From: Kofleriaceae bacterium | GTDB lineage: Bacteria; Myxococcota_A; Polyangia; Haliangiales; Haliangiaceae | NCBI GenBank assembly: GCA_024762925.1 | Contig: JANTGM010000012.1 | Span: forward strand, 1 to 64,000 | Direction of reading: 5' to 3' | Length of the DNA stretch: 64,000 nt | In this document: piece by piece, positions 16,014 through 24,483 of the stretch | How the letters are laid out: each line of letters opens with the position of its first letter | Position numbering within the stretch: the first letter of the stretch is position 1 | Notes under the pieces: generated by a model | The model's input: only the letters and a program-made list of their open reading frames with translations | What the model was told of the DNA's origin: nothing | Database searches by the model: none | Made by a program: the position numbers and the translations under genes

Positions 16014-17617
16014 TCGTCTTCGGGCGGACGAGCAATACTCATAGCTTCGGTGCGACGCTTCTCGACGATCTCTTCGAGATCATCTTGACTGAGACCGCCC
16101 GATGGGGTGATGCGGACCTGAGCAGACTTGCCAGTAGAGAGCTCCGTTGCCTTGACGCTCAAGATGCTCTCAACGTCCACCGTCACCATTAGCTTGATTC
16201 GTACGGTACCCGCTTTGCCCTTGGGAAGGCCGCCGAGACGCACTTGCCCGAGCTTTCGATTGCCTGTGATGGTATCGGACTCCCCTTGGTAGATTTCTAC
16301 CTCGACGAATTCCTGATCATCGAGGTTGGTAGCGAAGAGTTTGTGCTCGCGCACAGGCAACATCGAATTGCGCTTGATGATGGCAGCGAACCCGGTGCTG
16401 CCCACTTTGATTCCGATGGTGTGCGGAGCAACATCAAGTAGTGTTGCCTCTTCATCGTCTCCAGCGAGAATACCGGCGTGAGCGGCCGCTCCAAGGGCAA
16501 CCACTTCATCGGGGTTGGCCGCTTTGGAGGCGGTCTGTTCAAATATGCTCTCAACGGCAGCTTGCACTGCGGGTGCTCGCGACATGCCGCCAACCAAGAG
16601 AACCTCTTCAATGTCAGACGCGACAAGCCCCGCGTCATTCATGGCTCCATAGCAAGGAGCCTTGAGTCGTTCTACAAGGTCTGCAGAGAGAGCATTAAAC
16701 TGGTCGCGCGTGATCTTGCGTTCGATGTGAATCGGTTCCGGACCGTGAGCAGCATGCAGGTAGGGCAGTTGGATACTCGCTGAGCGCTCGCTGCTCAGTG
16801 CTCGTTTGGCACCCTCGGCAGCTTCCTTAAGACGGCCCATCGCTACAGGGTCGCTCGTTAGGTCCACTCGGTGCTCATCAAAGATCGAATCGACCCAATG
16901 ATCAATGAGCACCCGGTCCCAGTCATCACCTCCAAGCGCCGAGTCACCGTTGGTGGCAAGCACCTCAAAGACATTGTCCTCAACGGCCATGATCGAGATG
17001 TCAAACGTTCCGCCTCCGAGGTCAAAGACCGCGACGATGCGCCGACCAGCTCGAACTCGGTGGGCGCCATAGGCAAGTGCAGCTGCGGTTGGCTCGTTTA
17101 GGATGCGGCAGATATCAAGGCCAGCAATCGTTCCAGCGTCTCGGGTTGCCTGTCTCTGCGAGTCGTCGAAGTATGCTGGCACCGTCACGACCGCTCGCGT
17201 GACAGGCTCGCCCAGAGCTTCCTCAGCCTGGGTGCGCAACTCCCGAAGCACGTGAGATGCAACCTCTTGTGGCGAGATTGGGGTGTCATCTACACGAACC
17301 CAAGCATCGCCATTTGGCGCCGAAACAATGCGGAATGGGGCCGTGCGAGCAAACCAGCCCACATCTTTGGCGTTGACCTTTCGCCCGATGAGTCGCTTGG
17401 CGCCCATGACCGTTCTCTTGGGATTTGTCACCGCCTGTCGAAGGGCCTTTTCGCCAACCAAGACGTCACCAGAGTTTCTCTCACCGGTGTAAGCGACGAC
17501 CGATGGTGTGGTTCGACGATTTGCCGATCCTGCGAGCACTCGTGGGCCGGAGCCGCTATCGAAGACAGCCACACAGGAGTTGGTAGTGCCCAAGTCTATG
17601 CCAATGATTCGAGACAC
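16010..17617 (-). CDS. Hsp70 (DnaK-like) chaperone, short form
   Basis: A 535-residue Hsp70. The ATPase begins MSRIIGIDLGTTNSCVAVF; the second phosphate loop is FDLGGGTFDISIM, and VLLVGGMSRAPAVQ closes the nucleotide domain. The substrate-binding beta domain is present (IEIYQGES, NRKLGQVRLGGLPKGKAG), but the helical lid is shortened compared with the ~610-640 residues of housekeeping DnaK. It is therefore probably a specialised paralogue, as common in myxobacteria. It lies 4 bp downstream of a PilZ-DnaJ-TPR gene and forms an operon with it, so the J-domain protein is the likely co-chaperone. The stop codon is in the CTAG of element copy D. Confidence 0.9.
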   Translation of the reverse strand: MSRIIGIDLGTTNSCVAVFDSGSGPRVLAGSANRRTTPSVVAYTGERNSGDVLVGEKALRQAVTNPKRTVMGAKRLIGRKVNAKDVGWFARTAPFRIVSAPNGDAWVRVDDTPISPQEVASHVLRELRTQAEEALGEPVTRAVVTVPAYFDDSQRQATRDAGTIAGLDICRILNEPTAAALAYGAHRVRAGRRIVAVFDLGGGTFDISIMAVEDNVFEVLATNGDSALGGDDWDRVLIDHWVDSIFDEHRVDLTSDPVAMGRLKEAAEGAKRALSSERSASIQLPYLHAAHGPEPIHIERKITRDQFNALSADLVERLKAPCYGAMNDAGLVASDIEEVLLVGGMSRAPAVQAAVESIFEQTASKAANPDEVVALGAAAHAGILAGDDEEATLLDVAPHTIGIKVGSTGFAAIIKRNSMLPVREHKLFATNLDDQEFVEVEIYQGESDTITGNRKLGQVRLGGLPKGKAGTVRIKLMVTVDVESILSVKATELSTGKSAQVRITPSGGLSQDDLEEIVEKRRTEAMSIARPPEDD

Positions 17618-17621
17618 GTTG

Positions 17622-18977
17622 TTAGACCTTTTTCATGAGTTTGGATAACAGGCCCCGTCTTTGTGACGTAGCGTAACGCCGCATTTCGGCAATCTCTCTC
17701 GCGGCACGCTCGTTGGATGGATCGATATCGAGGGCGGCCTCAAATCTCTCAGCAGCTTCCATTCTGTCCCCATTCACGAGTGCTAGGCGTCCCTCGGCGA
17801 GCTCAACCCCTGCTAACGCAGTGGTATTGGTTGGGTCCTTGCGAGCTTCAACCCGAAGAATTCTTAGTGCTTGCTCGTACTGTCCGCTTTCGAGGACATT
17901 CATGCCCATCGCAACACGATTTTTCGACTCTCCTGGAGAGGTCGGTGCTCGAGTTTTGGGCAGGTTGGAAACAGGGGAACTCGCAGGGCTTGCATATCCC
18001 TGGGTGCCCGCTTTCTCAGGTTTGGCGGGTGCAGTTTGGGGAACTGTCTTTGCTTCGTCCGGCGCGGGCGTTTTGGGAGGAGGCGTCTTCGTTGGCGTCG
18101 GAGGAGGCGTCTTCGTTGGCGGTGAGTTTTGCGGAGCGGTTTTCGTTGGCGGTGGCGTCTTTGTGGCTCTTGCCGCCTTGGGGATGGGGGGCGGAGGTGT
18201 TCGCCGTGGCTGGATTGGCGGCGGGGGCGTTGGGCGCGGCGGGATTGGCGGTGCCTTGGCTACTCCACCATCGCGCTTGGCCTCGATTCCCGATAGAATC
18301 GTTCGTCGACCGTGCTCACTGACAAGGCTTCGGTATGCATCACGCAAGAGGATGAAGACTTCGTTGGCGAGTTCGCGAATTTCAAAGCTCTCGTAGCGCG
18401 TGAATCGGTCGGGGTGGTAGCGTTTTGACAAAGCACCAAATGCCGACCGAACCTCCTTGTCTGTTGCCTCATAGTCCAAGTCCAGCAGTTGAAAAGCGTT
18501 CATCTTGGACATTGAGTTGAGCTCTTGCCACAACGCTTTCACGAGATCACCCTCAGCTTGAACCCATTCATCCCCATCGGTGAGCAAAGGTGATGCCTCT
18601 GACACTTCTTCCTCGGATGGCGGAGGGGGAGGGCTGAGGGTCTCCTTGGTATCAGGAACGGGGCGCGGAGTGATTCCTGCGGAAGAGAGCGCACTCTCGA
18701 TGAGCCACATGACGCTCTGTGGAAGCGCCTGGAGGGAAATGTCGATGCCAGGTCCACGGCCGTCTAGTTCGCCTTCTTTCACAAACCGCTTGATCGCACC
18801 CGCAAGTTCCACCGTGCTGCCCGATGGCAAGGTCAGGCTAATGCGAACCGCGGTTCCCATCGGTGGTGGCTTCGCGGTCTTCAAGAAGAACGCACCACGG
18901 CTCAGATCACGAGAGTGAATGGCCGAGAGTTGCTGCCACGATCGGCAGGTCAACTTTACGCTAAGGGGAGCGGACAC
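17622..18977 (-). CDS. PilZ-like, J-domain and TPR protein
   Basis: From the chosen GTG about 451 residues. Order: a PilZ-like beta domain at residues ~1-95 (SRDLSRGAFFLKT, where the usual last Gly of DxSxxG is Ala and the RxxxR arm is not evident), a full J domain at ~160-235 (FQLLDLDYEATDKEVRSAFG, catalytic YHPDRF), a low-complexity Pro/Thr/Lys linker with TPPPTKT-type repeats, and C-terminal TPR helices (ALRILRVEARKDPTN, ERFEAALDIDPSNERA). The frame is open up to 19085 but that extension has no recognisable domain. The gene precedes the hsp70 gene by 4 bp; the pair looks like a dedicated chaperone system, perhaps influenced by c-di-GMP. Confidence 0.8.
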   Translation of the reverse strand: MSAPLSVKLTCRSWQQLSAIHSRDLSRGAFFLKTAKPPPMGTAVRISLTLPSGSTVELAGAIKRFVKEGELDGRGPGIDISLQALPQSVMWLIESALSSAGITPRPVPDTKETLSPPPPPSEEEVSEASPLLTDGDEWVQAEGDLVKALWQELNSMSKMNAFQLLDLDYEATDKEVRSAFGALSKRYHPDRFTRYESFEIRELANEVFILLRDAYRSLVSEHGRRTILSGIEAKRDGGVAKAPPIPPRPTPPPPIQPRRTPPPPIPKAARATKTPPPTKTAPQNSPPTKTPPPTPTKTPPPKTPAPDEAKTVPQTAPAKPEKAGTQGYASPASSPVSNLPKTRAPTSPGESKNRVAMGMNVLESGQYEQALRILRVEARKDPTNTTALAGVELAEGRLALVNGDRMEAAERFEAALDIDPSNERAAREIAEMRRYATSQRRGLLSKLMKKV

Positions 18978-19136
18978 CTGATTCGAAATTATAGATAGCC
19001 AGGACGTGGAATCGCAAACCCACGCACACCGCTCTTGTGCCAATTGCTCAACTGGCGGTTGGCAAGGTGCCAGCCACGTGGCCACAAGCTCGGGACATGC
19101 GGTATCATGCCACTGGGGTACTCTCTTTGTCTTTCG

Positions 19137-19297
19137 ATGAACGCTGCTCTCCTGGTGCTTCCACCATTGGGGTTGGCGTTTGGTGCTGGCGCCGTGGGCG
19201 CTGACGATTCCCGGCCGTGGGCGCGCTGACGATTCCGGGCAGTGTCATGCTGGTGGCTGCAGTCGCCCACATGGCCGTCGATCTGGCGGCGCTCTAG
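19137..19297 (+). pseudogene. Small membrane-protein gene broken by a tandem duplication
   Basis: ATG 19137 opens a hydrophobic frame (MNAALLVLPPLGLAFGAG) that runs into TGA near 19229 inside an imperfect 23/25-bp tandem repeat. Removing one 23-bp repeat unit restores one frame continuing AVGALTIPGSVMLVAAVAHM and ending at TAG 19295-19297, a ~45-residue two-helix membrane protein. The TAG is in the CTAG at the left border of MITE copy E. Interpretation as a broken gene is inference from two matching hydrophobic halves. Confidence 0.35.
19191..19238. repeat. Imperfect tandem repeat, 23 + 25 bp
   Basis: GCCGTGGGCGCTGACGATTC at 19191 is repeated as GCCGTGGGCGCGCTGACGAT at 19214, with two extra bases in the second unit. 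Neither unit length is a multiple of three, so the duplication shifts the frame of the small hydrophobic gene it sits in. Confidence 0.8.
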
Positions 19298-19475
19298 TGC
19301 GCGATCCATGGACATTGATTCGTGATCGCGAAGTCAGCTCGTTTCTGGCGAGGCGGAAAGAGGGAGTTTGCTGGGGCAAGCGACCGAGGAACAACGAAGA
19401 AGACGGGCTGAGCCCGTCTATCCAGCGGGCGAGAAGACGAGTGAGCGCGTTCTATATTGATGAATCGCGCACTAG
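19294..19475. mobile_element. MITE-like element, full length, inverted (copy E)
   Basis: A complete copy in the opposite orientation to D and F, bounded by CTAG at 19294 and 19472. It begins CTAGTGCGCGATCCATGGAC and ends TGAATCGCGCACTAG. The central hairpin is GACGGGC-TGA-GCCCGTC (19402-19418), a perfect stem that differs from the GACTGGC/GCCAGTC version by a compensating pair of changes. The left CTAG carries the TAG stop of a small gene relic. Confidence 0.85.
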
Positions 19476-19483
19476 CCCAAGTG

Positions 19484-19903
19484 AGCCCACGGAGGCCGCT
19501 TTGGTGGCGCCAAAGGGCGGTTGTAGCATTCGCAAGGAAAGCACATTGGCACGTTTTTCGAGCATCGAGCTAGGCTATCGATCTGCAGCGTTTTCTTGGG
19601 TCGGGAATGGCGGAGAGCCACCTCCGCGCACAACTCTCGAAGGGGATACAGCGGCCCAGATGGACCTCGTGTAGGCTCAGGTGCTCGTGCCCCTTCCGCA
19701 CCGAGGTGAGTTGCTAGGACTTATTCTGATTGGTACCAGCCCGTTTTCGAAGGACCACGAACGAGAATCCTCAAAGTGCTGCGGACCTTCGCACATGCCA
19801 CTGGCCAATACGTTCTTGGGCGCAGAAGCACAGGGACGCCTTGGCGCCACAAAAACGCTAGGGCTAGCAAACGACAGCTCGAGCTGCGTGCTAGGCTGCG
19901 GCC
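19484..19903 (+). pseudogene. Decayed GAF-like domain gene fragment
   Basis: In one frame the DNA reads ...RSAAFSWVGNGGEPPPRTTL...AAQMDLV, then TAG at 19672-19674, then in the same frame AQVLVPLPHRGELLGLILIG, which resembles the core of GAF sensory domains (VPL...G.LLG.L.LG). About 19764 a frame change is needed to continue ILKVLRTFAHATGQYVLG. One in-frame stop and one frameshift suggest a gene remnant, truncated at its 5' side next to MITE copy E and running into the hemE start. GAF identity is a by-eye judgement. Confidence 0.45.
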
Positions 19904-20947
19904 ATGGCTGAACACTTGTTTCTCAAGGCATGTAGGCGTGAGCCTGTAGAACGAACTCCCATGTGGATGATGCGCCAAGCGGGCCGCTATATGCACGAAT
20001 ACCGCGCGATTCGCAAGAAGGTCTCATTTCTCGAACTCTGCAAAACGCCAGAGCTGGCATGCGAAGTGACAATGCAGCCAATCAATGAGTTTGGCTTTGA
20101 TGCGGCGATTCTCTTTTGTGACATCCTTGTGCCGCTCGAGTCTATGGGGCTCCAGGTTGATTTCACACCTGCGCCTGTTCTCCCCAATCCGGTTCGGGAC
20201 CGCGCGGGAGTCATGGCGCTCAAGATTCCCGATCCTGAGCAGGAGATGCCCTACGTTTTTGAAGCTATCCGAAAAATTCGTACGGCCTTGGATAATCGCG
20301 TTCCACTGATTGGTTTCGCTGGCGCGCCATTCACCATGGCGACGTATGCGGTTGAGGGTGGTGGTTCGAAGAGCTACGAGAAGACCAAGTCGCTGCTATT
20401 CTCGGATCCCGAAACGGGTCACGAGCTGCTCGATCGCCTGGCACGGGTCACCGCGGTCTACCTAGAAGCGCAAGTTGCCGCCGGTGCACAATGTGTCCAA
20501 CTCTTTGATAGCTGGGCTGGCATTCTATCTCCTGGGGATTTTTCTGAGTTCGCACTGCGTCACGCCAATAGCGCGATCGAAATGCTCAAAGACTCGGCTA
20601 CCTACAAGGAGTCACCGGTCCCGGTGATTTACTTTGCCAATGGATGTGCTCCGTATCTGCAGCGCTTGCGCGAGTCAAAGGCCGATGTTCTCGGCGTTGA
20701 TTGGAAGATCGACCTTTCGACGGCCTGGGATGCTCTTGGCGACAAATATGCGCTGCAGGGCAACTTGGACCCAACCTGCTTGTTTATGCCGGAGGATGCT
20801 CTCCGCGCCCGCGTTAAGGAAGTGCTCGATGGTGCGGGGAACCGCCCCGGACATATCTTCAATCTCGGTCACGGAATTCTTCCCAGCACTGACAGAGAGC
20901 GTGTTCGCTTCTTGGTCAATACCGTCAAAGAGCTTTCCGCTCGGTAA
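19904..20947 (+). CDS. hemE: Uroporphyrinogen decarboxylase
   Basis: A 347-residue enzyme that decarboxylates uroporphyrinogen III to coproporphyrinogen III in haem synthesis. Diagnostic sequence: [18 protein letters not shown] (the MRQAGR signature with substrate-binding Arg), [31 protein letters not shown] (second family signature GF.G.P.T...Y) and the C-terminal [12 protein letters not shown] with the His of the active site. The ATG at 19904 gives a normal length. The next gene, protoporphyrinogen oxidase, starts one base after the stop, so the two haem genes are coupled. Confidence 0.95.
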   Translation: MAEHLFLKACRREPVERTPMWMMRQAGRYMHEYRAIRKKVSFLELCKTPELACEVTMQPINEFGFDAAILFCDILVPLESMGLQVDFTPAPVLPNPVRDRAGVMALKIPDPEQEMPYVFEAIRKIRTALDNRVPLIGFAGAPFTMATYAVEGGGSKSYEKTKSLLFSDPETGHELLDRLARVTAVYLEAQVAAGAQCVQLFDSWAGILSPGDFSEFALRHANSAIEMLKDSATYKESPVPVIYFANGCAPYLQRLRESKADVLGVDWKIDLSTAWDALGDKYALQGNLDPTCLFMPEDALRARVKEVLDGAGNRPGHIFNLGHGILPSTDRERVRFLVNTVKELSAR

Positions 20948-20948
20948 G

Positions 20949-23090
20949 ATGGCCGCCAAGGTTGCCATCGTCGGCGCGGGAGTCTCAGGGCTTTCCGCGG
21001 CCCGATGCCTTCGTTCCGCAGGGCACGAAGTGCAGCTCTACGAGGCGGGCGATAGGGCAGGGGGTGTCCTTGGGGCAATCCAAGAGAACGGCTTCTTGCT
21101 CGAGCGCGCTGCGAGCAGCTTCGTGCCAGCCCCCCGAGGGGCAGCCGATCTTGCCAATGAACTTGGCGTACCGTTGGAAGAAACAGCAGAAGCTGCACAG
21201 AAGCGCTGGGTATTTGCAAACGACAGGCTTCAGGAGCTTCCAACGGGTGCTCGCAAGTTGCTCCGCAGTCCGTTGCTCTCATGGCGCGGCAAGCTGCGGG
21301 CTATGGTGGAGCCCCTCCAGCCATCACTTCCCGAAGCGGAGGAGAGCATCGCCGACTTCTGTCGTCGACGGCTTGGTGACGAAGTTGGGCGCTCTCTCAT
21401 TGGCCCCTTGGTGACGGGAATCTTTGCTGGCGACATAGAAGATCTGAGCTTGCGAGCGTGCTTTCCTCATCTCGCCGAGCTGGAGGCTCGCGGTGGGCTG
21501 ATTCGCGGTGCCGCTGCGAACAAGATTGAAGAGGTCTTTGCACGACTATCGGGTGCCGAGACAACGGTTGATGGTCGCGGAATCATTGCTCCCGTGGGCG
21601 GAATGCGCAGCTTACTCGCAGCGCTCGAGAGTGAGCTTGCTCCGTATATTTCTTACGAGACACCGATTGCCAGTCTTGAGCGAGACACCGCGGGTGGCCT
21701 GATCCTGCACGATGCAAACGGTGCGCACCATCAGTGCGATGCTTTGGTGCTGTGCACACCAGCCTATGTCAGTGCTCCGCTCGTACAGCCGTTCTCGCCT
21801 GATGCTGCAGCGGCTCTTGGGGCCATTCCCTATGCTCCTATCGCTGTCGTTGGTTTGGGGTATGCCGAGGCACCAAGTCGCTCACTCAACGGCTTTGGCG
21901 TGCTGGTTGCGAAAGGTGAGTCGCCGCGTATTTTGGGAGCTGTGTTCGAAAGCACGCTCTGGTCGGAGCGGGCACCTGAGGGCGGTGCACTCATTCGCTG
22001 CATGCTTGGTGGTACGCGAGATCCAGAAGTGCTCTTGCAGAGCGATGAGCAACTTGTCGCGACTGCTCGTCAGGGGCTTGAGACGACGTTGGGGATTCAC
22101 GAGAGTCCGAGTTATTCTAAGGTAGTTCGTTGGCCCAAGGGCATCCCTCAGTACACGGTGGGCCACATTGCTCGAGTTCGAAGAATCAAGGCCGGGCTTT
22201 CTGAGATTGGCATTGTGATGTCCAACAGTGCACTTGGTGGGATTTCGCTCAATGACTGTATTGCCAAGGGGCACAAGACTGCGGAGAGAGTCGCGAGATA
22301 CTTGGGGGCGCTTGCCACGGTGATGTTGCTTGTGGCGACTCTTGTGTCCTGTGGTGGTAAGAATAAGACAAGTTCTGAACAGCCGGCAGGCGACGGTGGG
22401 GCCGTGGATCGCATGGTTGCCCCAAAACCTCCAGAACCTGAGTTGCCTATCATCGACACAAAGTTGCCGGCAGATCGGGGCAGTGTGGAGATCATGGCGC
22501 GTTGGCTATGGCCCGCTGCGGAGTTGCGGCGTTCCCCGGGACGAAACTCGTGCGGTGCGGCGAGGGCCCCAGCAGTCTCTGTCGAAGTCATGGGAGGGCT
22601 TCGCGACGTTGCAATCCGTGCCGATTCCGGTCCACCACCGGGGCCTGCAACCGTCTCAGTCGCGCAGTGTCGCCTCACCCCTCGGCTCGTGGTTGTTGGG
22701 GTTGGAGAAGCGTTGCAGGTGGAAAACGGTGGCATCGATCCGCAAGAGGTCGTTGTTGAATCGGTAGATGCGACAGGAGTTGCTACGGGCGTGCAAGCGA
22801 TCATGCCTATGCGGGTTGCAGGACATCGGTTTGCCTATGCCCCAAAGGAACCGGGTGTCCTCCGTCTGAGCTTGAAGAGCGATCCCATGGACGTGAGCTA
22901 CGCTCTGGTTACAGAAACCTCTGCAGCGGTAACCGGGACACGAGGTTTTGCCGAACTGGAACTTGCCGCTGGTATGCATGCCATCAGCCTTTGGCATCCA
23001 CCGATTGCCGGCAAGAGCGTAACTACCGCGACTAAGGTAGAGATCAAATCGCAGATGCGAAGCAAGAAAACCGTGGACATATCGCTCTAG
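20949..23090 (+). CDS. Protoporphyrinogen oxidase (HemY/HemG-type) fused to a membrane-anchored C-terminal domain
   Basis: A 713-residue frame. Residues 1-~450 are an oxygen-type FAD protoporphyrinogen oxidase: FAD motif VAIVGAGVSGLSAARCL, AGGVLGAIQENGFLLERAAS, a typical AIVPVGG-like block (IIAPVGGMRSLLAALE) and the terminal SNSALGGISLNDCIAKGHKT. Where a normal PPOX (~450-470 residues) ends, the frame continues without a stop into YLGALATVMLLVATLVSC (membrane segment, ~452-469, with an SCGG lipobox look) and ~240 residues resembling a periplasmic beta-sandwich/cupredoxin-like domain (LVVVGVGEALQVENGG, FAYAPKEPGVLRLSLKS, AGMHAISLWHPPIAGK). Either a true fusion or a PPOX gene whose stop was lost into a following lipoprotein gene. 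Coupled to hemE. Confidence 0.8.
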   Translation: MAAKVAIVGAGVSGLSAARCLRSAGHEVQLYEAGDRAGGVLGAIQENGFLLERAASSFVPAPRGAADLANELGVPLEETAEAAQKRWVFANDRLQELPTGARKLLRSPLLSWRGKLRAMVEPLQPSLPEAEESIADFCRRRLGDEVGRSLIGPLVTGIFAGDIEDLSLRACFPHLAELEARGGLIRGAAANKIEEVFARLSGAETTVDGRGIIAPVGGMRSLLAALESELAPYISYETPIASLERDTAGGLILHDANGAHHQCDALVLCTPAYVSAPLVQPFSPDAAAALGAIPYAPIAVVGLGYAEAPSRSLNGFGVLVAKGESPRILGAVFESTLWSERAPEGGALIRCMLGGTRDPEVLLQSDEQLVATARQGLETTLGIHESPSYSKVVRWPKGIPQYTVGHIARVRRIKAGLSEIGIVMSNSALGGISLNDCIAKGHKTAERVARYLGALATVMLLVATLVSCGGKNKTSSEQPAGDGGAVDRMVAPKPPEPELPIIDTKLPADRGSVEIMARWLWPAAELRRSPGRNSCGAARAPAVSVEVMGGLRDVAIRADSGPPPGPATVSVAQCRLTPRLVVVGVGEALQVENGGIDPQEVVVESVDATGVATGVQAIMPMRVAGHRFAYAPKEPGVLRLSLKSDPMDVSYALVTETSAAVTGTRGFAELELAAGMHAISLWHPPIAGKSVTTATKVEIKSQMRSKKTVDISL

Positions 23091-23099
23091 GCCAACAAC

Positions 23100-24278
23100 A
23101 TGGAATGGCGCTGTAGACAGGAAATCGAAGACGCACTTTGGCATGCTGCGCGGAAGCAACTGCGTCCTGCCGACTTGGCTCGCAAAGCCCTGTTGCGAGC
23201 CATTACCGAGCGCACCGCTCTCTATACCACTGAGCGGTCGGAGTTGGCTGCCGTCGCACGAAGCACCATGCCAGGTGTTGATCTCGCAGCGCGCGCACTG
23301 TTCTTTTCCGTCGCAGATGCAGCCAAGATCAGTATTCCTCTTAGCGAACTTGCTGGACGAGATTGCTTGCCATCGCAAGAGAGTTGGAAGGTGTTGGACT
23401 TGGGCGCCGGCGCTGGGGCCATGGGTCTCGGGCTCCTCTCCTTTCTAGCCGACCATCACCCGGGTTTGTCGGTACACATTGATGCTGTCGATTTGGACGC
23501 AGGGGCATTGGCTGTCTACAGTGGTGCGCTCCACGCTCTTGGTCAGTCAGAGTTGGACTTGGGGCGGCTGAGCATCCGAACAATTGAAAGTGGCGCGTGC
23601 GACTACCAAGCTCAGGCAGGCGAGTATGACCTAGTGGTGGTTGGCAGCATGCTCAATGAACTACCCGAGAGCGAACGACTCGCCTTGGCGGCAAGCGCGA
23701 TGAGTGCTGTGGCGCCGAACGGTGCGCTCATCATTGTCGAGCCTGCGCTTCGGGAAACAAGCCGCGCACTTCATCGAGTAAGAGATTCTCTGGTCGCAAC
23801 TGGCACAACCATCTTTGCTCCTTGCACGCACTCACAGCCAAAGTGCCCCGCACTTATCGATGAGCGTGATTGGTGCCACGAAGATCGCGCCGTCGTCTTG
23901 CCCAGTCGAGCTAGGCAAATGGCACAGACCACGGGATTGCGCGATGGTAGCCTCAAGTTCTCGTATCTCGTTGCGCGCCACAGCGACGAGCGGTTGGTGG
24001 TGAACGACGTTGGTGAGGCGCTGCGCGTGGTCGGGCAGCCACAGCGCGGCAAAGGCCAACGAGAGTGTTTCATCTGTGGCCCCAATATCGGTCGGCGTAG
24101 GCTGCGGTTGCTCAAGCGAAATCGGAGCAGCAAAAACCGCAAGCTGGAGCGGGCACATCGCGGAGACGTGCTCATTGTCGAAGACATAGCCAAAAGCGAA
24201 CCGCCACCGGAGCGACTCGAAATCGGCAAAGAGCAGCGAGTTGGTTTGTTGCGACCAGCAGAACTCTTAGACTCGTAA
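23100..24278 (+). CDS. Rsm22/METTL17-type SAM-dependent methyltransferase
   Basis: A 392-residue protein with SAM-binding motif KVLDLGAGAGAMGLGLLSFL at residues ~97-116 and an acidic motif IDAVDLDAGAL. The C-terminal half has the cysteine pattern of the Rsm22 family: FAPCTHSQPKCPAL, DWCHED, and RECFICGPN, residues that bind an Fe-S cluster in mitochondrial METTL17. The bacterial members are poorly studied; they are thought to associate with the ribosomal small subunit. The C-terminus is basic, suiting RNA binding. It follows the haem genes by 9 bp and probably shares their transcript. Confidence 0.75.
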   Translation: MEWRCRQEIEDALWHAARKQLRPADLARKALLRAITERTALYTTERSELAAVARSTMPGVDLAARALFFSVADAAKISIPLSELAGRDCLPSQESWKVLDLGAGAGAMGLGLLSFLADHHPGLSVHIDAVDLDAGALAVYSGALHALGQSELDLGRLSIRTIESGACDYQAQAGEYDLVVVGSMLNELPESERLALAASAMSAVAPNGALIIVEPALRETSRALHRVRDSLVATGTTIFAPCTHSQPKCPALIDERDWCHEDRAVVLPSRARQMAQTTGLRDGSLKFSYLVARHSDERLVVNDVGEALRVVGQPQRGKGQRECFICGPNIGRRRLRLLKRNRSSKNRKLERAHRGDVLIVEDIAKSEPPPERLEIGKEQRVGLLRPAELLDS

Positions 24279-24300
24279 GAGCGCAGGTGTGTACGGCCAC

Positions 24301-24483
24301 CTAGTGCGCGATTCATGAATATAGAACGCGCTCACTCGTCTTCTCGCCCGCTGGATAGACGGGCTCAGCCAGTCATCTTCGTTGTTCCTCGGTAGCTTGC
24401 CCCAGCAAACTCCCTCTTCCCGCCTCGCCAGCAAACGAGCTGACTTCGCGATCACGAATCAATGTCCATGGATCGCGTACTAG
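24301..24483. mobile_element. MITE-like element, full length (copy F)
   Basis: A complete copy bounded by CTAG at 24301 and 24480. Left end CTAGTGCGCGATTCATGAAT, right end CCATGGATCGCGTACTAG. The central hairpin GACGGGC-TCA-GCCAGTC (about 24357-24373) has one G/A mismatch and looks like an intermediate between the two stem versions. The right CTAG supplies the stop codon of the PP2C gene. Next to copy D this is the closest to a consensus element. Confidence 0.85.

Noticed and set aside
17713-18396. 227-residue plus-strand frame rich in Gly/Val
   Set aside because: Antisense to the Pro/Thr/Lys-rich linker of the PilZ-DnaJ-TPR protein; the repeats simply mirror that linker.
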